From Sycobia sp. Sy_11 (lineage: Eukaryota > Arthropoda > Insecta > Hymenoptera > Epichrysomallidae), in the NCBI GenBank assembly GCA_018907035.1, contig JACCIC010000036.1:434001-498000 (forward strand): a stretch of DNA of 64,000 nucleotides. Direction: 5' to 3'. The position numbers and the translations under genes were made by a program. A model generated the notes under the pieces. It had not been told where the DNA came from. It did no database searches and saw only the letters and a program-made list of their open reading frames with translations. How positions within the stretch are numbered: position 1 is the stretch's first letter; the number at the start of each line of letters is the position of its first letter. Of this stretch, positions 26,310 through 37,281 are shown piece after piece.

Positions 26310-26512
26310 TTTTTTTTTTTTATTTTTTTTTTATTGGTCTTACAGTCCAATCAATTTCAACCAAAAATAAAATAAAATAAAAATAAAAATAAAATAAAAA
26401 TAAAAAATAAAAATAATAATAATAAATAAAAAATAAGAAATAAAAATAAAAAATAATAAAAATAAAAAATAAAAATTAAAAATAAAAATTAAATTAAAAA
26501 TTAAATTAAAAT
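26310..26512. repeat. Poly(T) and (AAAAT)-like low-complexity tract
   Basis: A T-rich run at 26310-26333 is followed, after a short unique stretch, by about 160 bp of irregular AAAT/AAAAT/AATAA units at about 26350-26512. On the minus strand this tract directly follows the retroelement-like segment at 26513-26700 and would be its 3' simple-repeat tail. Confidence 0.8.
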
Positions 26513-26700
26513 GATAATGACAGTCAGACTGTCCTTGTTTACATTCACCCCCGTAGACTAATCTGAAAATAAAATATTAGCTGAAAAAATTCTTTGTTAG
26601 TAAAGTGCAGTCTGACTGTCCCCAACACCCTTACCTAATTGAAGACTTGTCCAACGTTTCGAGCTCGCTACGGCTCCTCATCAGGGACAATTGAATGTTA
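26513..26700 (-). mobile_element. Retroelement 3'-end fragment with hammerhead-ribozyme-like motif
   Basis: Read on the minus strand, the fragment starts near 26700, contains the hammerhead-like core at 26690-26647, then two GGACAGTC(A/T)GACTG words (about 26622-26606 and 26537-26522), and ends in the ATTTT-rich tail. There is no reverse transcriptase here. Hammerhead motifs of this compact kind are known from Penelope-like retroelements and retrozymes, so this is probably a truncated copy of such an element (inference). Confidence 0.5.
26647..26690 (-). ncRNA. Hammerhead ribozyme-like motif (type I, minimal)
   Basis: The minus strand reads TTGTCC, then CTGATGA, a stem-loop region (GGAGC...GAGCTC), GAAA, CGTT and GGACAA. 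CTGATGA and GAAA are the invariant hammerhead core words in the right order and spacing. TTGTCC and GGACAA pair exactly as six base pairs of stem I. GAGC and GCTC pair as stem II, leaving one extra G beside it. Stem III would be only one base pair with a two-base loop, as in very small hammerheads that work as dimers. The base before the cleavage point would be U instead of the usual C. Activity is therefore uncertain. Confidence 0.5.
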
Positions 26701-27200
26701 TATTTTGTTTAAATTCTCAGTTCTCATATATCAAAAAAAATATTTACTGTATTTAACTAAACATTCAGTATTTTAAATGAATAAATGACTTATTTTGAAT
26801 AAATGGTTAATTGATAGTATACGAATCAATCCTTTATTTAAATCTATAAAATTTTTTTTCAGTATAGACTTACTTCTATGACATACGTTTTACTTGGATC
26901 TAAAAACATGTATATTTGATTTAATTTTATAATTTTTCTCTATTGAACTAAAATAATTAAGTTGCAACAAAATATATGTACGCTTTAAAAAAATTAACTT
27001 AACATTGAGACAATATTCATGGCCATTGTCAGCAAATGATTTATGTTTACGAATGCAATAGATCTTGAAAAAGCTGCTAATTATAGACTGTAAACTTTTC
27101 CAAAAATTATTTGATTGCTTTTTATATTTTTGGAGTATCATATCAGAATCCTATATAATCATATGTGAGACATAACTACCTTGATTGAGAAGACAGAGAA
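26701..27200. other. Intergenic, nothing recognised
   Basis: AT-rich sequence; a minus-strand frame at 26890-27141 has no recognisable family. Confidence 0.5.
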
Positions 27201-27205
27201 AAAGA

Positions 27206-27253
<48 letters not shown>
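27201..27253. repeat. (GA)n microsatellite
   Basis: GA dinucleotide run of about 50 bp, followed by a further purine-rich patch to about 27295. Confidence 0.95.
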
Positions 27254-27256
<3 letters not shown>

Positions 27257-28359
27257 GGAATGTGAGAGCGAGAGGGGGAGGGGAGAAAAGAAAAATCCAA
27301 GGGGATTAACATGGATTACTCGATGTTGGTGGGTGTTGCCATATCATGTACCTGCATGTACCCGCGAGTGTCCTCTATACTGTTTCGTCTCTTTCTCTCA
27401 CCTGCTCTCACTGTTTATTACCTGTTCATCTGCACGCACTTTGTACGAGGCCTAGCAGGCAGTTTACCGATATATATGCAACAAATGTTCCATCATTTTG
27501 TTTTTTTTCTTTTTTTTTTTAAATTTTCAGTAAAAAATATCCTATCATTTAATCCTGACCGTATAGAATACGTATTCAAAATTTCAAGGCGATCAAAATA
27601 TTAACTTACATTCAGGAAAAACATGATTTTCTTAAACCAAGAGAATAGATTTTCTTAAGAACAAAAATTCAGTCAAGTAAATATTTATTTAATTATAATG
27701 TTATAATTACTTAAATTTAGCTTATCATAATCTAAAAATAAGCATTTTCATTTTCTAGAAAACGTTTCCTTCAAACAAGCTGATCAAAATTAAAATGGAA
27801 CACCTGAATTTCTTAAATTTAGTAATCATATACCTGAACACAATACTTTTGATTCTCTAAAAAAGACTTTACAGAATCAAACTAATATTTTCTAGAAATT
27901 AGTATTTAATTGTTTTTATACAGTATATATAGATCAGAGTTACGCAATACATATATAAATAAATATGTTCTTAATCTAAGAAAACAAAATTTTGAATCAG
28001 AAGGTTATTATATTGAAACAAAAAAATAATGCATTGAATTCAGAAAATCTAATAGCTAGAATTGCAAATAATCTAAATACTTAAATCATAGATTGATCAA
28101 ATCTGTGGTCAAAGATTCTTCTGATATTATCAAAAGAACAATATTATCGAATTAATTAAAAATTTTCTTAGTTTAAGAAATAGATTTTTCGAAATAATTC
28201 ATTAAAATTATACACTGCTAAAATTCTAATATAAAGTAAATATTACTTGATTCAAGAAATTTATGCGATTTTCTGTACTAAGTAAATATTTTATTAACCA
28301 AGTAATCGCATAAACTTTAACCAAGTAACTAGTTACTAAAATAAAGCTTATCAATAAAG
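27254..28359. other. AT-rich sequence flanking the fold-back region
   Basis: No gene recognised; the frame at 27311-27604 has no known domain. From about 27620 the sequence takes on the same vocabulary as the fold-back region (recurrent attcaagaaa, cttgaat and aagtaaatattt words). A short local inverted repeat (tttatgcgatt / aatcgcataaa) lies at about 28258-28315. Confidence 0.45.
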
Positions 28360-29095
28360 TTAAAAATATAAATAAAGCTTATTAACAGCAGAACACAAAT
28401 ATTGGAAATTAAATGAATATTTTCTTATCTAAATAAAATATTATCTGGAACCAATGATTTCAAATTTAAAATCAGGAAAATAAATTCTTGGATTAATTAA
28501 ATATTTCCTTGATTTTTGTCAAGATTTTCTAGAAAATGGGTGAAAATATTTTCTTGAACCTATAACTAAAAATTTTGGAATCAAAAAATTTAGATATTTG
28601 ATTCAAGCCGACAAAATTAAGTGAATATATAGTTGGATTAAGAATTTCAATACTTCACTCAAGAAATTTAATTTAAAATAAAGAACTCGATTCTTATCTT
28701 TAAAACAATAATTACTTGAAATACGTTTTTATTTTCAAAAACATGAAAATTCAAGTATGTTAAATGTTTAAAAGTAGTTCATTGATTCAAAGCATTAATT
28801 TCTTGACTTTAAAAATCAAAAGTTTAAACTAAGCGAATAATTTCTTAAATTCTTTTACAATTTATACGTTAATTTACTTTTATTACATTTATTTCAAAAC
28901 TTCGACCTAACCGGTATTCTATCCGCAGACCTTTGGATTCACAAGCTAACATCTTATTAATTACGCTATCGCAGTACGCTATGGGGAATTATAAAAATCT
29001 TATTATCAATTATAGATCTCCTATAGTTATACATTATGAAATTCATTTATGGATTCCAATGAATAGTATATGCATTTATATATAATATAATATAA
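28360..29095 (+). repeat. Left arm of a large inverted repeat
   Basis: About 735 bp. Its reverse complement is found at 30710-31475, with indels and an estimated 80-85% identity by eye. Matching landmarks are cagcagaacacaaatattgg, ctggaaccaatgatttcaaa, ttcaagccgacaaaatta and the tRNA-like segment at 28905-28985. Noncoding. Confidence 0.85.
28905..28990 (-). repeat. tRNA-like (SINE head-like) segment, left arm
   Basis: On the minus strand it reads gcgatagcgtaattaataag...ttagcttgtgaatcc...ggtctgcggatagaatacc. The order resembles a tRNA with an A-box-like tagcgtaatta and a degenerate B box (ggatagaatacc for the usual GGTTCGAATCC). The arms do not pair well enough for a functional tRNA. Confidence 0.5.
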
Positions 29096-30709
29096 GACTA
29101 AAACAAAAGATCATTGGTGAAGAGTTCAGTAACGTATAGCTTGCTTAAAAACTTTGAAATATTTCTTAAAAATAAACCATGATTTTAAAACTTCTTGATA
29201 TGATATATATATAATATTATATTATATTATATTATATTATATTATATTATATTAAACAAATCTAGATAATCTAGATATTTTTTTAAATGTAATTTTTTTA
29301 GGTATATGAAGCTGAAAAATAATTATTTGTTGTATTATTATATATCACTGAAAAAATATCTGCCAATATCAAGTAAATATTTATATGCCTTGTAGCGCAT
29401 AAAGAATTATTTCTTAAATTAAAATTAAAACAAATATTTTCTTAGATTGTGAAAGAAGTTGCTTGAAATAGGAAAACCAGAATCTAAAAAATTCCTTCAT
29501 CAAGAACTTATTCGCTTGAATTAAAACGATAAGCTACATATTTTACAACATCCATTCAACCAAACCGAATGAGTTATGGATTTCTCGAAATTAGGTAAAA
29601 GTAAGAAATTACTTACCTAGATTACCTCATATTTTTTCTTATTGCCGAATTTCAAGCAAAAAATTATTTTCTTAAATCTAGAGATTATTTATAACACTAA
29701 AAAATAAATTTCCTATTTTTTAGCTCATATAGTAAAGTATCAATCTTACATCATTTAAATACAAGCGAACAAGTTCTTGATGAAGGAACTTTTTAAATAC
29801 TGGTTTTCTTATTTGAAGCAACTTATTTCACAATCTAAAAAATATTTATTTAATATACAGTCACCAAAATTTATTGACTACATTTTAATCAATATTTACT
29901 AATATTTATTTAGTATTTTTTTTAGTTCAATGATTAATTGGATAAATAACTGCTTTCAAGATCTTAATTTCTTACATTAAGATATTGGTTTCATAAATTA
30001 AGAAAATGATAAACTTGCTTTTATTTCTGTAAAAAACAAATTTACTACTCTTCACTCTATAATGGAAAATATTAAATATAATATAAAAGATCAAATATAA
30101 ATATAAAATATCACTTATATCTTAATATAAGAATATATTTATTGAATATTCGGACGCAGAGAATTTTATTAATTATCATTTAATCAATATTTACTAATTA
30201 TATCTAATATTTTTAGATTACAAGAAACTGATTACTTATTAATTAACTTCTCTCAAGAACTCAATTCCTTATATCAAGACATTGGTTTGAAAATTTTACA
30301 ATATAATAATCTTGAGTTGTACACTATAGTACACAAATGGGTGATATGAGAACTGGGATCTCCTGTAATTTTGAATTGAAGCGAATAAGTTCTTCAATAA
30401 GGAATTTCTTTTATAATTTATTTTAATATCTTCTAATCATGTATATAGTATGTGTAAGCATAATTGCTTTAATGTGTAAAGCATAATTAATTTCTAAATA
30501 TACATGTTATATTTTTAAAAATTTTTTTAACTTAATTTTTTTAATTACACAGAAATATTATCTTGATATGAGAACCATTTTTTTCTGTGATATAAATACA
30601 TAAATTAATTATTTATCGATTTCGTACATGTATTATGATTCAGTTTAAGAAAATATTATCTGGATGTGGAAAATCACGTTTTAAAATGAAAACGTTATAT
30701 AAATTTTAT
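29096..30709. repeat. Spacer of the inverted repeat, with further internal repeats
   Basis: Contains an (ATATT)n tract at about 29213-29254 and a second nested inverted repeat (about 29440-29535 against 29755-29865, landmarks ccttcatcaagaacttattcgcttg and caagcgaacaagttcttgatgaagg). It also contains direct repeats (atcaatatttactaatt... at about 29888 and 30182; ttaagatattggtttc at about 29979 and catcaagacattggtttg at about 30270). No ORF. Confidence 0.75.
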
Positions 30710-31475
30710 AATATAAGTATAAATTATATATAAATGCATATACTATTAATTGGAATCCATAAATTAATTGCATAATGTATAACTATGAGATATCTAAAAT
30801 TGATATATAAGATTTTTATAATTGTCCACAGCGTACTAGGATAGCGTAATTAATAAGGTGTTAGCTTGCGAATCCAAAGGTCTGTGGATAGAATCCCGGT
30901 TAGGTCGAAGTTCTTTTAAGCGAAAGAAATTAATTATGAGAATTCAAGAAATGATTCGCTTAGTTTAAACTTTTGATTTTTAAAGTGAAGAAAATAATGC
31001 TTGGAATCAAGAAACTATGCACTTATTTTAAACATTTAGCATACTTGAATTTCACATGTTTCTAAAAAATAAAAACGTATTTCAAGTAATTATTGTTTTA
31101 AAGATAGGAATCAAATTCTTCGTTTTAAATTCAATTTCTCGAGTGAAGTATTGAAATTCTTAATCCAAGTATATATTCACTTAATTTTGTCGGCTTGAAT
31201 CAAATGACTAAATTTTTTTATTCAAAATCTTCAGTTATTGGTTCAAGAAAATAGTTTCTTTAGAAAAGAAAATATTTAATTTCCAATTTCAGCCACCCAT
31301 TTTCTAGAAAATCTTGACAAAAATCTAGGAAATATTTAATTAATCGAAGAATTTATTTTCCTGATTTTAAATTTGAAATCATTGGTTCCAGATAATATTT
31401 TCTTTAGATAAGAAAATATTCATTTAATTTCCAATATTTGTGTTCTGCTGTTGAGAAAAAATAAGCTTGATATTA
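30710..31475 (-). repeat. Right arm of the large inverted repeat
   Basis: Reverse-complement partner of 28360-29095. It ends at the word gtgttctgctgttgag. Confidence 0.85.
30832..30912 (+). repeat. tRNA-like (SINE head-like) segment, right arm
   Basis: Plus-strand partner of the segment at 28905-28990: ggatagcgtaattaataagg, gttagcttgcgaatcc, then ggtctgtggatagaatcccgg. It retains slightly more B-box-like sequence (gaatcccgg) than the left copy. Confidence 0.5.
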
Positions 31476-32424
31476 GAAATGATTTTTTTCAGTATATATA
31501 TACAAGAAATATATTCAACTTTTTAAAAAACCATTTACTCAAAAGAATGAAATAGTTTTCTCAAATGGTGGATTAGATTTATTTGCTGATTCCCTGCCAG
31601 TTGTAAAATCTAATAAATATTTATTTAATTTTATTAAACGAAGCACAAAGATTTAAATTTTAAAAGTAATAAATAAATAGTAAAAACTACAAAATATATA
31701 TATAAATCAAAAAAATATTTTCTATTTTTCAAAAAATTATTTACTTATAACATAGAAACAGTTTTATTAAAAGATTCATGCTTTTGAATTTAATATTTAA
31801 ATCTTTGTGCTTCGTTTAATAAAATCGAAAAAATGTTTATTAATTTTTAACAACTCGTTGGGTCTAATCAAATAAATATATTGCTCCTTTTGGTAAAGCT
31901 ATTTACTTGTTCATATTGAATAGCTTTTCCAAAAATTGAATATATTTGTTAAATTTGAGCATATATATAGTTTTTTAAATATTTATTTAACTTTATTTTT
32001 TACGTATATATAGTTTCGTTTAGTATAATTCAAGAGTTATTTATTACTTTTCAATAATTTATTTAGTTTAATGTAATAAATATATGTTCGCTATTCAAAT
32101 AAACTTAATTGTTTGTTTCAAGTATATGGTTTACTCTAAATTACAAAATATTCATTCGTGTTAAATATGTATGTTTCTGTTTTAAACATAAATTTAAATA
32201 AATATTTGTTGTATTCTAATAACTATTCAATTAATTTTAATGAATGCATGATATAATGTAAATAGCAATGAAATAAAATTTATTATATGAAAATTTAATG
32301 AATGTAGTTATATAAATAATTTACAGAATGTATAATTTTTTATATCAAATTAGTCTTATTATTAAGTTCAACGCAATCTTATTATCAAGTTTTAAACTTA
32401 AAATTTTAAGAAAATACGTATAAA
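31476..32424. repeat. AT-rich flank with a local inverted repeat
   Basis: An inverted repeat of about 52 bp pairs 31610-31665 with 31783-31838 (landmarks tttattaaacgaagcacaaag and ctttgtgcttcgtttaataaa). The rest is AT-rich with no gene recognised. Confidence 0.7.
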
Positions 32425-32434
32425 TATGTGTGTG

Positions 32435-32502
<68 letters not shown>

Positions 32503-32530
32503 TGCGTGTGTGTGTGTGTCTGTGTGTGTT
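32425..32530. repeat. (TG)n microsatellite
   Basis: About 100 bp of TG dinucleotides with a few CG and TC interruptions. Confidence 0.95.
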
Positions 32531-32736
32531 CTTAAAAATTTGACAGTGAAGTCCGTATTCCCAGGTATACCTTTTAGTAGCTTCGATCATCTCCACGCGG
32601 CGAATTGAAAATTTTAAGAAAATACGTGTGTATACAAATGTATAAATACACACTTACACATACAGACAAGAAAATCTATACGCGCTTCAAGAATTTCGAC
32701 ACAAGTTAATCCCTTTTATTGCATCTATTGTTTCAG

Positions 32737-33027
32737 CGTGCCTCCTACTGAACGCCGTCACTCCCTCCATTGCACGAGCTCGAAAACCAACATCTGGAAT
32801 ATCGCGCGAACGGAGTACCGACGTTCACCGCCGTAGCGCTGAGTGTCAAAATTTTACTGCAATGTCTAATATGGGCATCGGTGATCTCCCCTTATTATCT
32901 CTGGAGGGTAGAGCCAGAGAAAATAAAGAGAGATTTCCAGAGCCCATATAACAATAAAACAAGATTTTTTATCTGTCGTGAACGGATGCCGCACCGCGAC
33001 CAGACGCTGAAGCTAGCGAACTCTTGA
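32737..33027 (+). other. Possible orphan exon in a GC-richer island
   Basis: A distinctly GC-richer island at 32670-33030 follows a pyrimidine-rich acceptor-like sequence (ttgtttcag, ending about 32737). One frame from there reads ACLLLNAVTPSIARARKPTS and continues with Arg/Ser-rich sequence to a stop at about 32952; its start resembles the end of a signal peptide. A second frame (32770-33027, 85 codons) has a hydrophobic stretch (VALSVKILLQCLIWASVISP). The frames cannot both be real, and no partner exon was found. I do not recognise either product. It may be an exon of a distant or decayed gene, or part of a mobile element. Confidence 0.25.
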
Positions 33028-33089
33028 GAATGCATGATCTGAAATTAATTTTTAAATCATTATAGTCGAATTTGAAAATAGTACATTGT

Positions 33090-33725
33090 GCTTGTCACAT
33101 GCTATTTTCCCATACGAGGGCGCCTTTTCTTTCTCAAAGAAATGCACAAACAATTGAACGGCAAACTCACAGAATTAAAGAATGTCAATTCCCTGATTTG
33201 TTAGTCGTGCTTAGATAGAGCGAGCAGGTATAAAATCTAAAGGTCCAAATGATACTCGCTCTGAAATAAGTTGCTCTAACATAAAATGTAATTCGTTGGG
33301 TTTAAAATACTATCGGTTGTCTCTTAAGGTTATATCTGCAATTTACTTGAATTGAATAAAATAAAATTAAATAATTTCCTCTTATTTGAAAATTAATAAA
33401 GTATGTTAAGAAGAGATGTAGGATTGGGTAGTGGGGGTGCAGGGAGTGAAACCCCCGCCGGGGTTGGGGGTCAGAGCCCCCCTCTTTTCTATTAATAAAT
33501 AAGACTAATCAATTGAAGATTATAAGTTTGTTAATAATCTACTTTCAAATTAAAATTTAAAAAAATTTAATTGTATAATAAAGAGAATTTAAAATTAAAG
33601 CTAACTAAAAAAAAGATATAGATAATTTGTAATACTTAAAAAACATAAGAATTTTTATAATAAATTTCAGATAGAATATAAATCTTATTTTATTTAAAAA
33701 TCTTGAATACCGAACTCAAAGTGCA
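33090..33725 (+). repeat. Dispersed repeat, copy 2
   Basis: Reverse-complement partner of 15760-16390, including the G-rich patch (gtgggggtgcaggg) at about 33430-33480. Noncoding. The G-rich patch is longer here, with an extra cccgccggggttgggggtc segment. Confidence 0.75.
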
Positions 33726-34301
33726 AAAAATGTCGAGACCATGGTCGACTGGCGCATATACTCGTAAGTCTAAACATCGTAAATGCCAGATGTTATGCAG
33801 GCACGGAAAACTGAGAATCCTACTGGACTACACGGTTCCGTTCATTCACTTTTCCTCCTAAGGGAGAAAAAGTAAAATTCTGCTTTCTGATTAGTCTAAT
33901 GAACTCACTGAATCACTAAATGCTTTATGAATAGTTGCTATCCGTCTCTTCGATCCGTTCGGAATGCTTTTCCAATATTTTACTGCTGAGTGTGTATGAA
34001 ACTCACAGCTGCACATTTTACCAAGTTCCCGTTTGACGTCAAGGATTTACAAAAATGGCCCAAGAAAGCTTACTTAGTCAGCTATGTAGTTTACCCGCAA
34101 CAGGAAATACTTCGCTCCATATGCGACTATCCAGTACGAGAAACGCGTCTCCTATCTCGGTAACGATAAAAGAGGTTCTCCACTCAGCGTTATGAAAGAA
34201 TTAGTCAATTTAATAATTGTATGTAACATTATACCTTGTGTCGCGTAGCGTGTTTTTAGTCTGTATCTTGACGAAACATTTTGTTATGTTAAAGCGTAAT
34301 A
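33726..34301. other. Moderately GC-rich region, nothing recognised
   Basis: About 570 bp of mixed composition with no long ORF and no similarity to other parts of the window that I could see. Confidence 0.45.
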
Positions 34302-35569
34302 TTAGCTTGTCAAATATCCCCATTCCGCTTTTTTACTCTTCAGTCAATGCTTCGTAAAAAGTGTTACAGTGGTCCGATTTACTTCAAATATGCGCCGTTT
34401 TGTTCGATAATCTTTTTTCATCTAGACGGTAACTTCATAATACCCCCTTATTTACGAAGAACTCAGACAGCCACTTTTCACAAGCCTCTGTTGAGTCCAA
34501 CTTTACACCACCAAGGGCGTTCGACATGGATAGGAATAGGTAGTAATCACTTGGCGCTATGTCCGGGCTATATGGTGGATGCGATAAAATCTCCTATCTG
34601 AACTCCCGTAGCTTCTGACGAGTCATCAACGAAGTGTGTAGTCTGGTGTTGTCCTGATGGAACACTACACCCTTCCTGATCGTCAATTATGGACGCTTCT
34701 GATCGATAGCCTGCTTTAAACGGCCCAGTTATTCATAGTACATGGTAGAATTAAGCGTCTGGTCATATGGGAGCAGCTCATAGTGGATGATTACCTTCCA
34801 ATCCCGCCGAAAACACAGCAAAACCTTCCTGTCCATCAATTCCGGCTTAGTCACTGCTTGGGACGGTCCAACGGCCTTGGACTACGACTGTTTTCGCTTG
34901 ATATTGTCGTATGTGATCCATTTTTCGTCGCCAGTCACCATCCGCTTCAAAAATGGGTCGAGTTCGTTCCGTTTCAGCAGCACATCGCAGGCGTTGATTC
35001 GGTCTAGAAGTTTTTTTTTGCGTCAAATCATGCGGCACCTAAGCATCAAGCTTTTTTTTGTATGCAGCCTTCTGCAGATGGTTTCAAATGGTTTGGTGAC
35101 TAACTCTCATCTCCTGGGTGATATCACGAGCTGCCACATGCCGGTCTAACTCGATAAATTCCATGATTTGATCGCTATTCGTCGTCACAGGTCTTCCGCC
35201 GGCTGGCTTATCCATGGTGTCGTTTCCACCGGCTCGGAATCGTCGAAACCGTTCCTCTGCGATTCGAAGGATAGCGTGCCATCCCCCAAAACACCATTAA
35301 TATCACGGAACGTTTCTCTAGCGGATTTGCCTTTGACGAAGGAAAACTTTAAAATAGCGGGAATTTCGGCGTTAGTGAACTCCATGTTTACACGTCTATA
35401 ACTTTTGAACGCAATATCCAAACTAATCATGCATAGCGTCGTTTTGTACGTTATGTCAAGACCTTTCAAATGATGTATAACATTGCCAGATATGAGCTAT
35501 GTAGCGCTTTGTACATAGTCGCGTAATTCATCAGACAAAAAGGCGGAAGGGAGATATTTGACTATCTAA
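34302..35569 (-). mobile_element. Mariner element, nearly full length, inactive
   Basis: About 1.27 kb bounded by roughly 30-bp terminal inverted repeats (TTAGCTTGTCAAATATCC... and the mirror ...GATATTTGACTATCTAA) and flanked by TA on both sides. The minus strand encodes mariner transposase pieces. These are an N-terminal segment (MEFTNAEIPAILKFSFVKGK, start about 35383), a central segment with the DPFLKRMVTGDEKWITYDN-type catalytic region, and the HQDN and SPDIAPSDYYLF regions near the 3' end. Several in-frame stops and frameshifts break it, so it is a fossil. Same family as 57649-58935 and the fragment at 45999-46166. Confidence 0.9.
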
Positions 35570-36235
35570 TATGATGCGACGGCGCGGCGCTGTGGATAGC
35601 GCCTTCGAGATGTTGCACGATAAGGAGCAGGGACAAAGATCTGAGCAGCGCGTTGAACAATAGTTTGGGTATTATGGATGGATCGATCGATTAGTGCAGT
35701 CCAATTTCTTTCGTTCTCTCGTTCTCAGGGCGAGTCTTTGTTTCAAGTGTTATCGTGCGTGAATCGTTCGCGGCATGTATTCGCATTGATTCTTTACGTA
35801 AGAATTTAAGTACGCGTTTGCGTGTCTCTATTTCTTTAATAGTAATTTAATTATTATTTTTATGAATCGCCGACCGTTTGTTGCCGCGCGATTTGGCTGA
35901 TGTACGGCTTGATAGCCGGTTCCAGAAATTTCAGCTAATGTACGGCTCGATAGCCGGTTCCAGCATAAGCTAGCTGTTCAATTAAAATCGTAAGCGTTGT
36001 CGTAAAAATTTAATGTTAATGGTGCACCAGTGCGAAATTATGTATATGCGAGCGATTTATTTGTGAAACAAATATAGACAATTGAAGAGGTTTTTTATAC
36101 CTTTCGAGGCTTTTTCCTCTAAATTTTTGACGATCCAATAAAGATAATTATTTGGCTCAATTGTGTATTTATTTAATTGTCAAACCCAAATCACAAACTA
36201 ACTCTGAGAAGTGGAGTCTCGACTATCATACACCT
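35570..36235 (+). mobile_element. Possible solo LTR or promoter-like unit
   Basis: A GC-richer leader (35575-35800) with an initiator-like sequence is followed by two tandem copies of a roughly 38-bp unit (about 35897-35972; gctgatgtacggcttgatag and gctaatgtacggctcgatag). An AATAAA (about 36138) follows with a T-rich stretch. This promoter-to-polyA order within about 650 bp resembles a solo LTR, but I could not define clean TG...CA ends or a target-site duplication. Confidence 0.3.
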
Positions 36236-36259
36236 TGTATATTTATTTTGGGATAAAAC

Positions 36260-36560
36260 CAACCACATAACATTATAAATATTAAAAATATTTTTGTGAT
36301 ATAGCAACAATATTGCACACTGATATATCATACAATAATAACGTATCAATTTGACAAGAATATTGCGCCGTGATATATCATATGGTAATATTGTGATATT
36401 GTCATAGGAATATTATGCCGTGATATACTAAACGGTAATATTATAGCAATGTAACAAGAATATTGCACCGTAATATAGCACACGACAATATCTGAGTAAT
36501 ATATGTTGTGATATTGCCATCATATTCTTGTCATATTGACGAACAATTACTGTGATTTAT
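36260..36560. repeat. Diverged tandem repeat, about 60-bp period
   Basis: Four to five imperfect units carry caatattgc(a/g)c(a/c)(g/c)tgatatatca, then gg/aataat, then tgacaagaatatt. The family recurs until about 36500, then turns into its inverse (catattcttgtcatattg). Noncoding. Confidence 0.6.
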
Positions 36561-36599
36561 AATACTATTTCAGCAGTATTCTGTAGAAGTTCGATAGAT

Positions 36600-37255
36600 A
36601 CCTCTTTCATTTCATCATTATAAGCTCTGCCTATTATCCCCCCAACAAAATATGTACGGTGAGTGGAAACAATAAATAAGAAATAGAGTTTCATAAAAAA
36701 TTTACGACGTAACTCATCTTTTCTTTGCTTATATCTGCGATGAGCAGGTTAGTGAAGCTTTTCAACCGATGCCAATAAGCATGTCTAGATACTGAAAACT
36801 TTCAATCAAATGGAGAAACAACGTTATATGATTCTTGACTTACAGATAAAGAAAAAATATGAAGGCAGCTGCAACACCAATTGTTTTGATCATTACAATA
36901 TTAATAAAATAAGACGTTTCTTGAATTCGCAATATTATCCATATAATAATTTAAACCTTAACATATCTAATATTCAATATGCAATACTCATGATATGTAT
37001 GCAAATATCCAAAAAACATTTTATGCAAGAGATGTTCAACGACTGTTTACAGAAACACTTTCTCGAGAATAAATCTCTCATAGTTATTGATTGCTCGCGA
37101 CAAAGCAAATCTTTAAATAGAGCTACTATAAATGTACGTTTAGAATTTGAGGCTAAAGTTAATTTTCCAGCCAATACTGCAGCTTATTGATTGAACATGC
37201 ACGACCGCATAGTTCAGTATAATCTTATTAGTGGAGATGTGAGAAAAATTATTTA
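36600..37255 (+). pseudogene. Decayed virus-like (capsid-type) gene fragment
   Basis: The frame from 36810 encodes 126 residues (for example FLNSQYYPYNNLNLN, LIVIDCSRQSKSLN, VRLEFEAKVNFPANTAAY). It meets TGA at 37188-37190 and then continues in the same frame as a plausible extension (MHDRIVQYNLISGDVRKII) to 37255. An upstream segment around 36633-36670 looks like the same product in another frame. I recognise the ending as that of a protein family common in arthropod genomes as virus- or Maverick/Polinton-like element genes. I believe it is a structural (jelly-roll capsid-type) protein, but that part is from memory and unverified. In-frame stops show it is dead. Confidence 0.5.
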
Positions 37256-37281
37256 AATAGCAAAAAGAGCTTATTTAAAAA

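Noticed and set aside
26500..26640. gacagtcagactgtc palindromes as operator sites
   Set aside because: They occur as parts of a repeat-element fragment; there is no adjacent gene to regulate.
30832..30912. Functional tRNA gene
   Set aside because: The T arm and acceptor stem do not pair, and the B box is degenerate (ggatagaatcc).
32345..32653. Frames with Thr-His or Val-Cys runs
   Set aside because: These are the (TG)n/(AC)n microsatellite read in two frames.
34783..35401. Plus-strand frames inside the mariner (and their twins at 58.1-58.8 kb)
   Set aside because: They are antisense shadows of the minus-strand transposase; they recur in both copies only because the copies are homologous.
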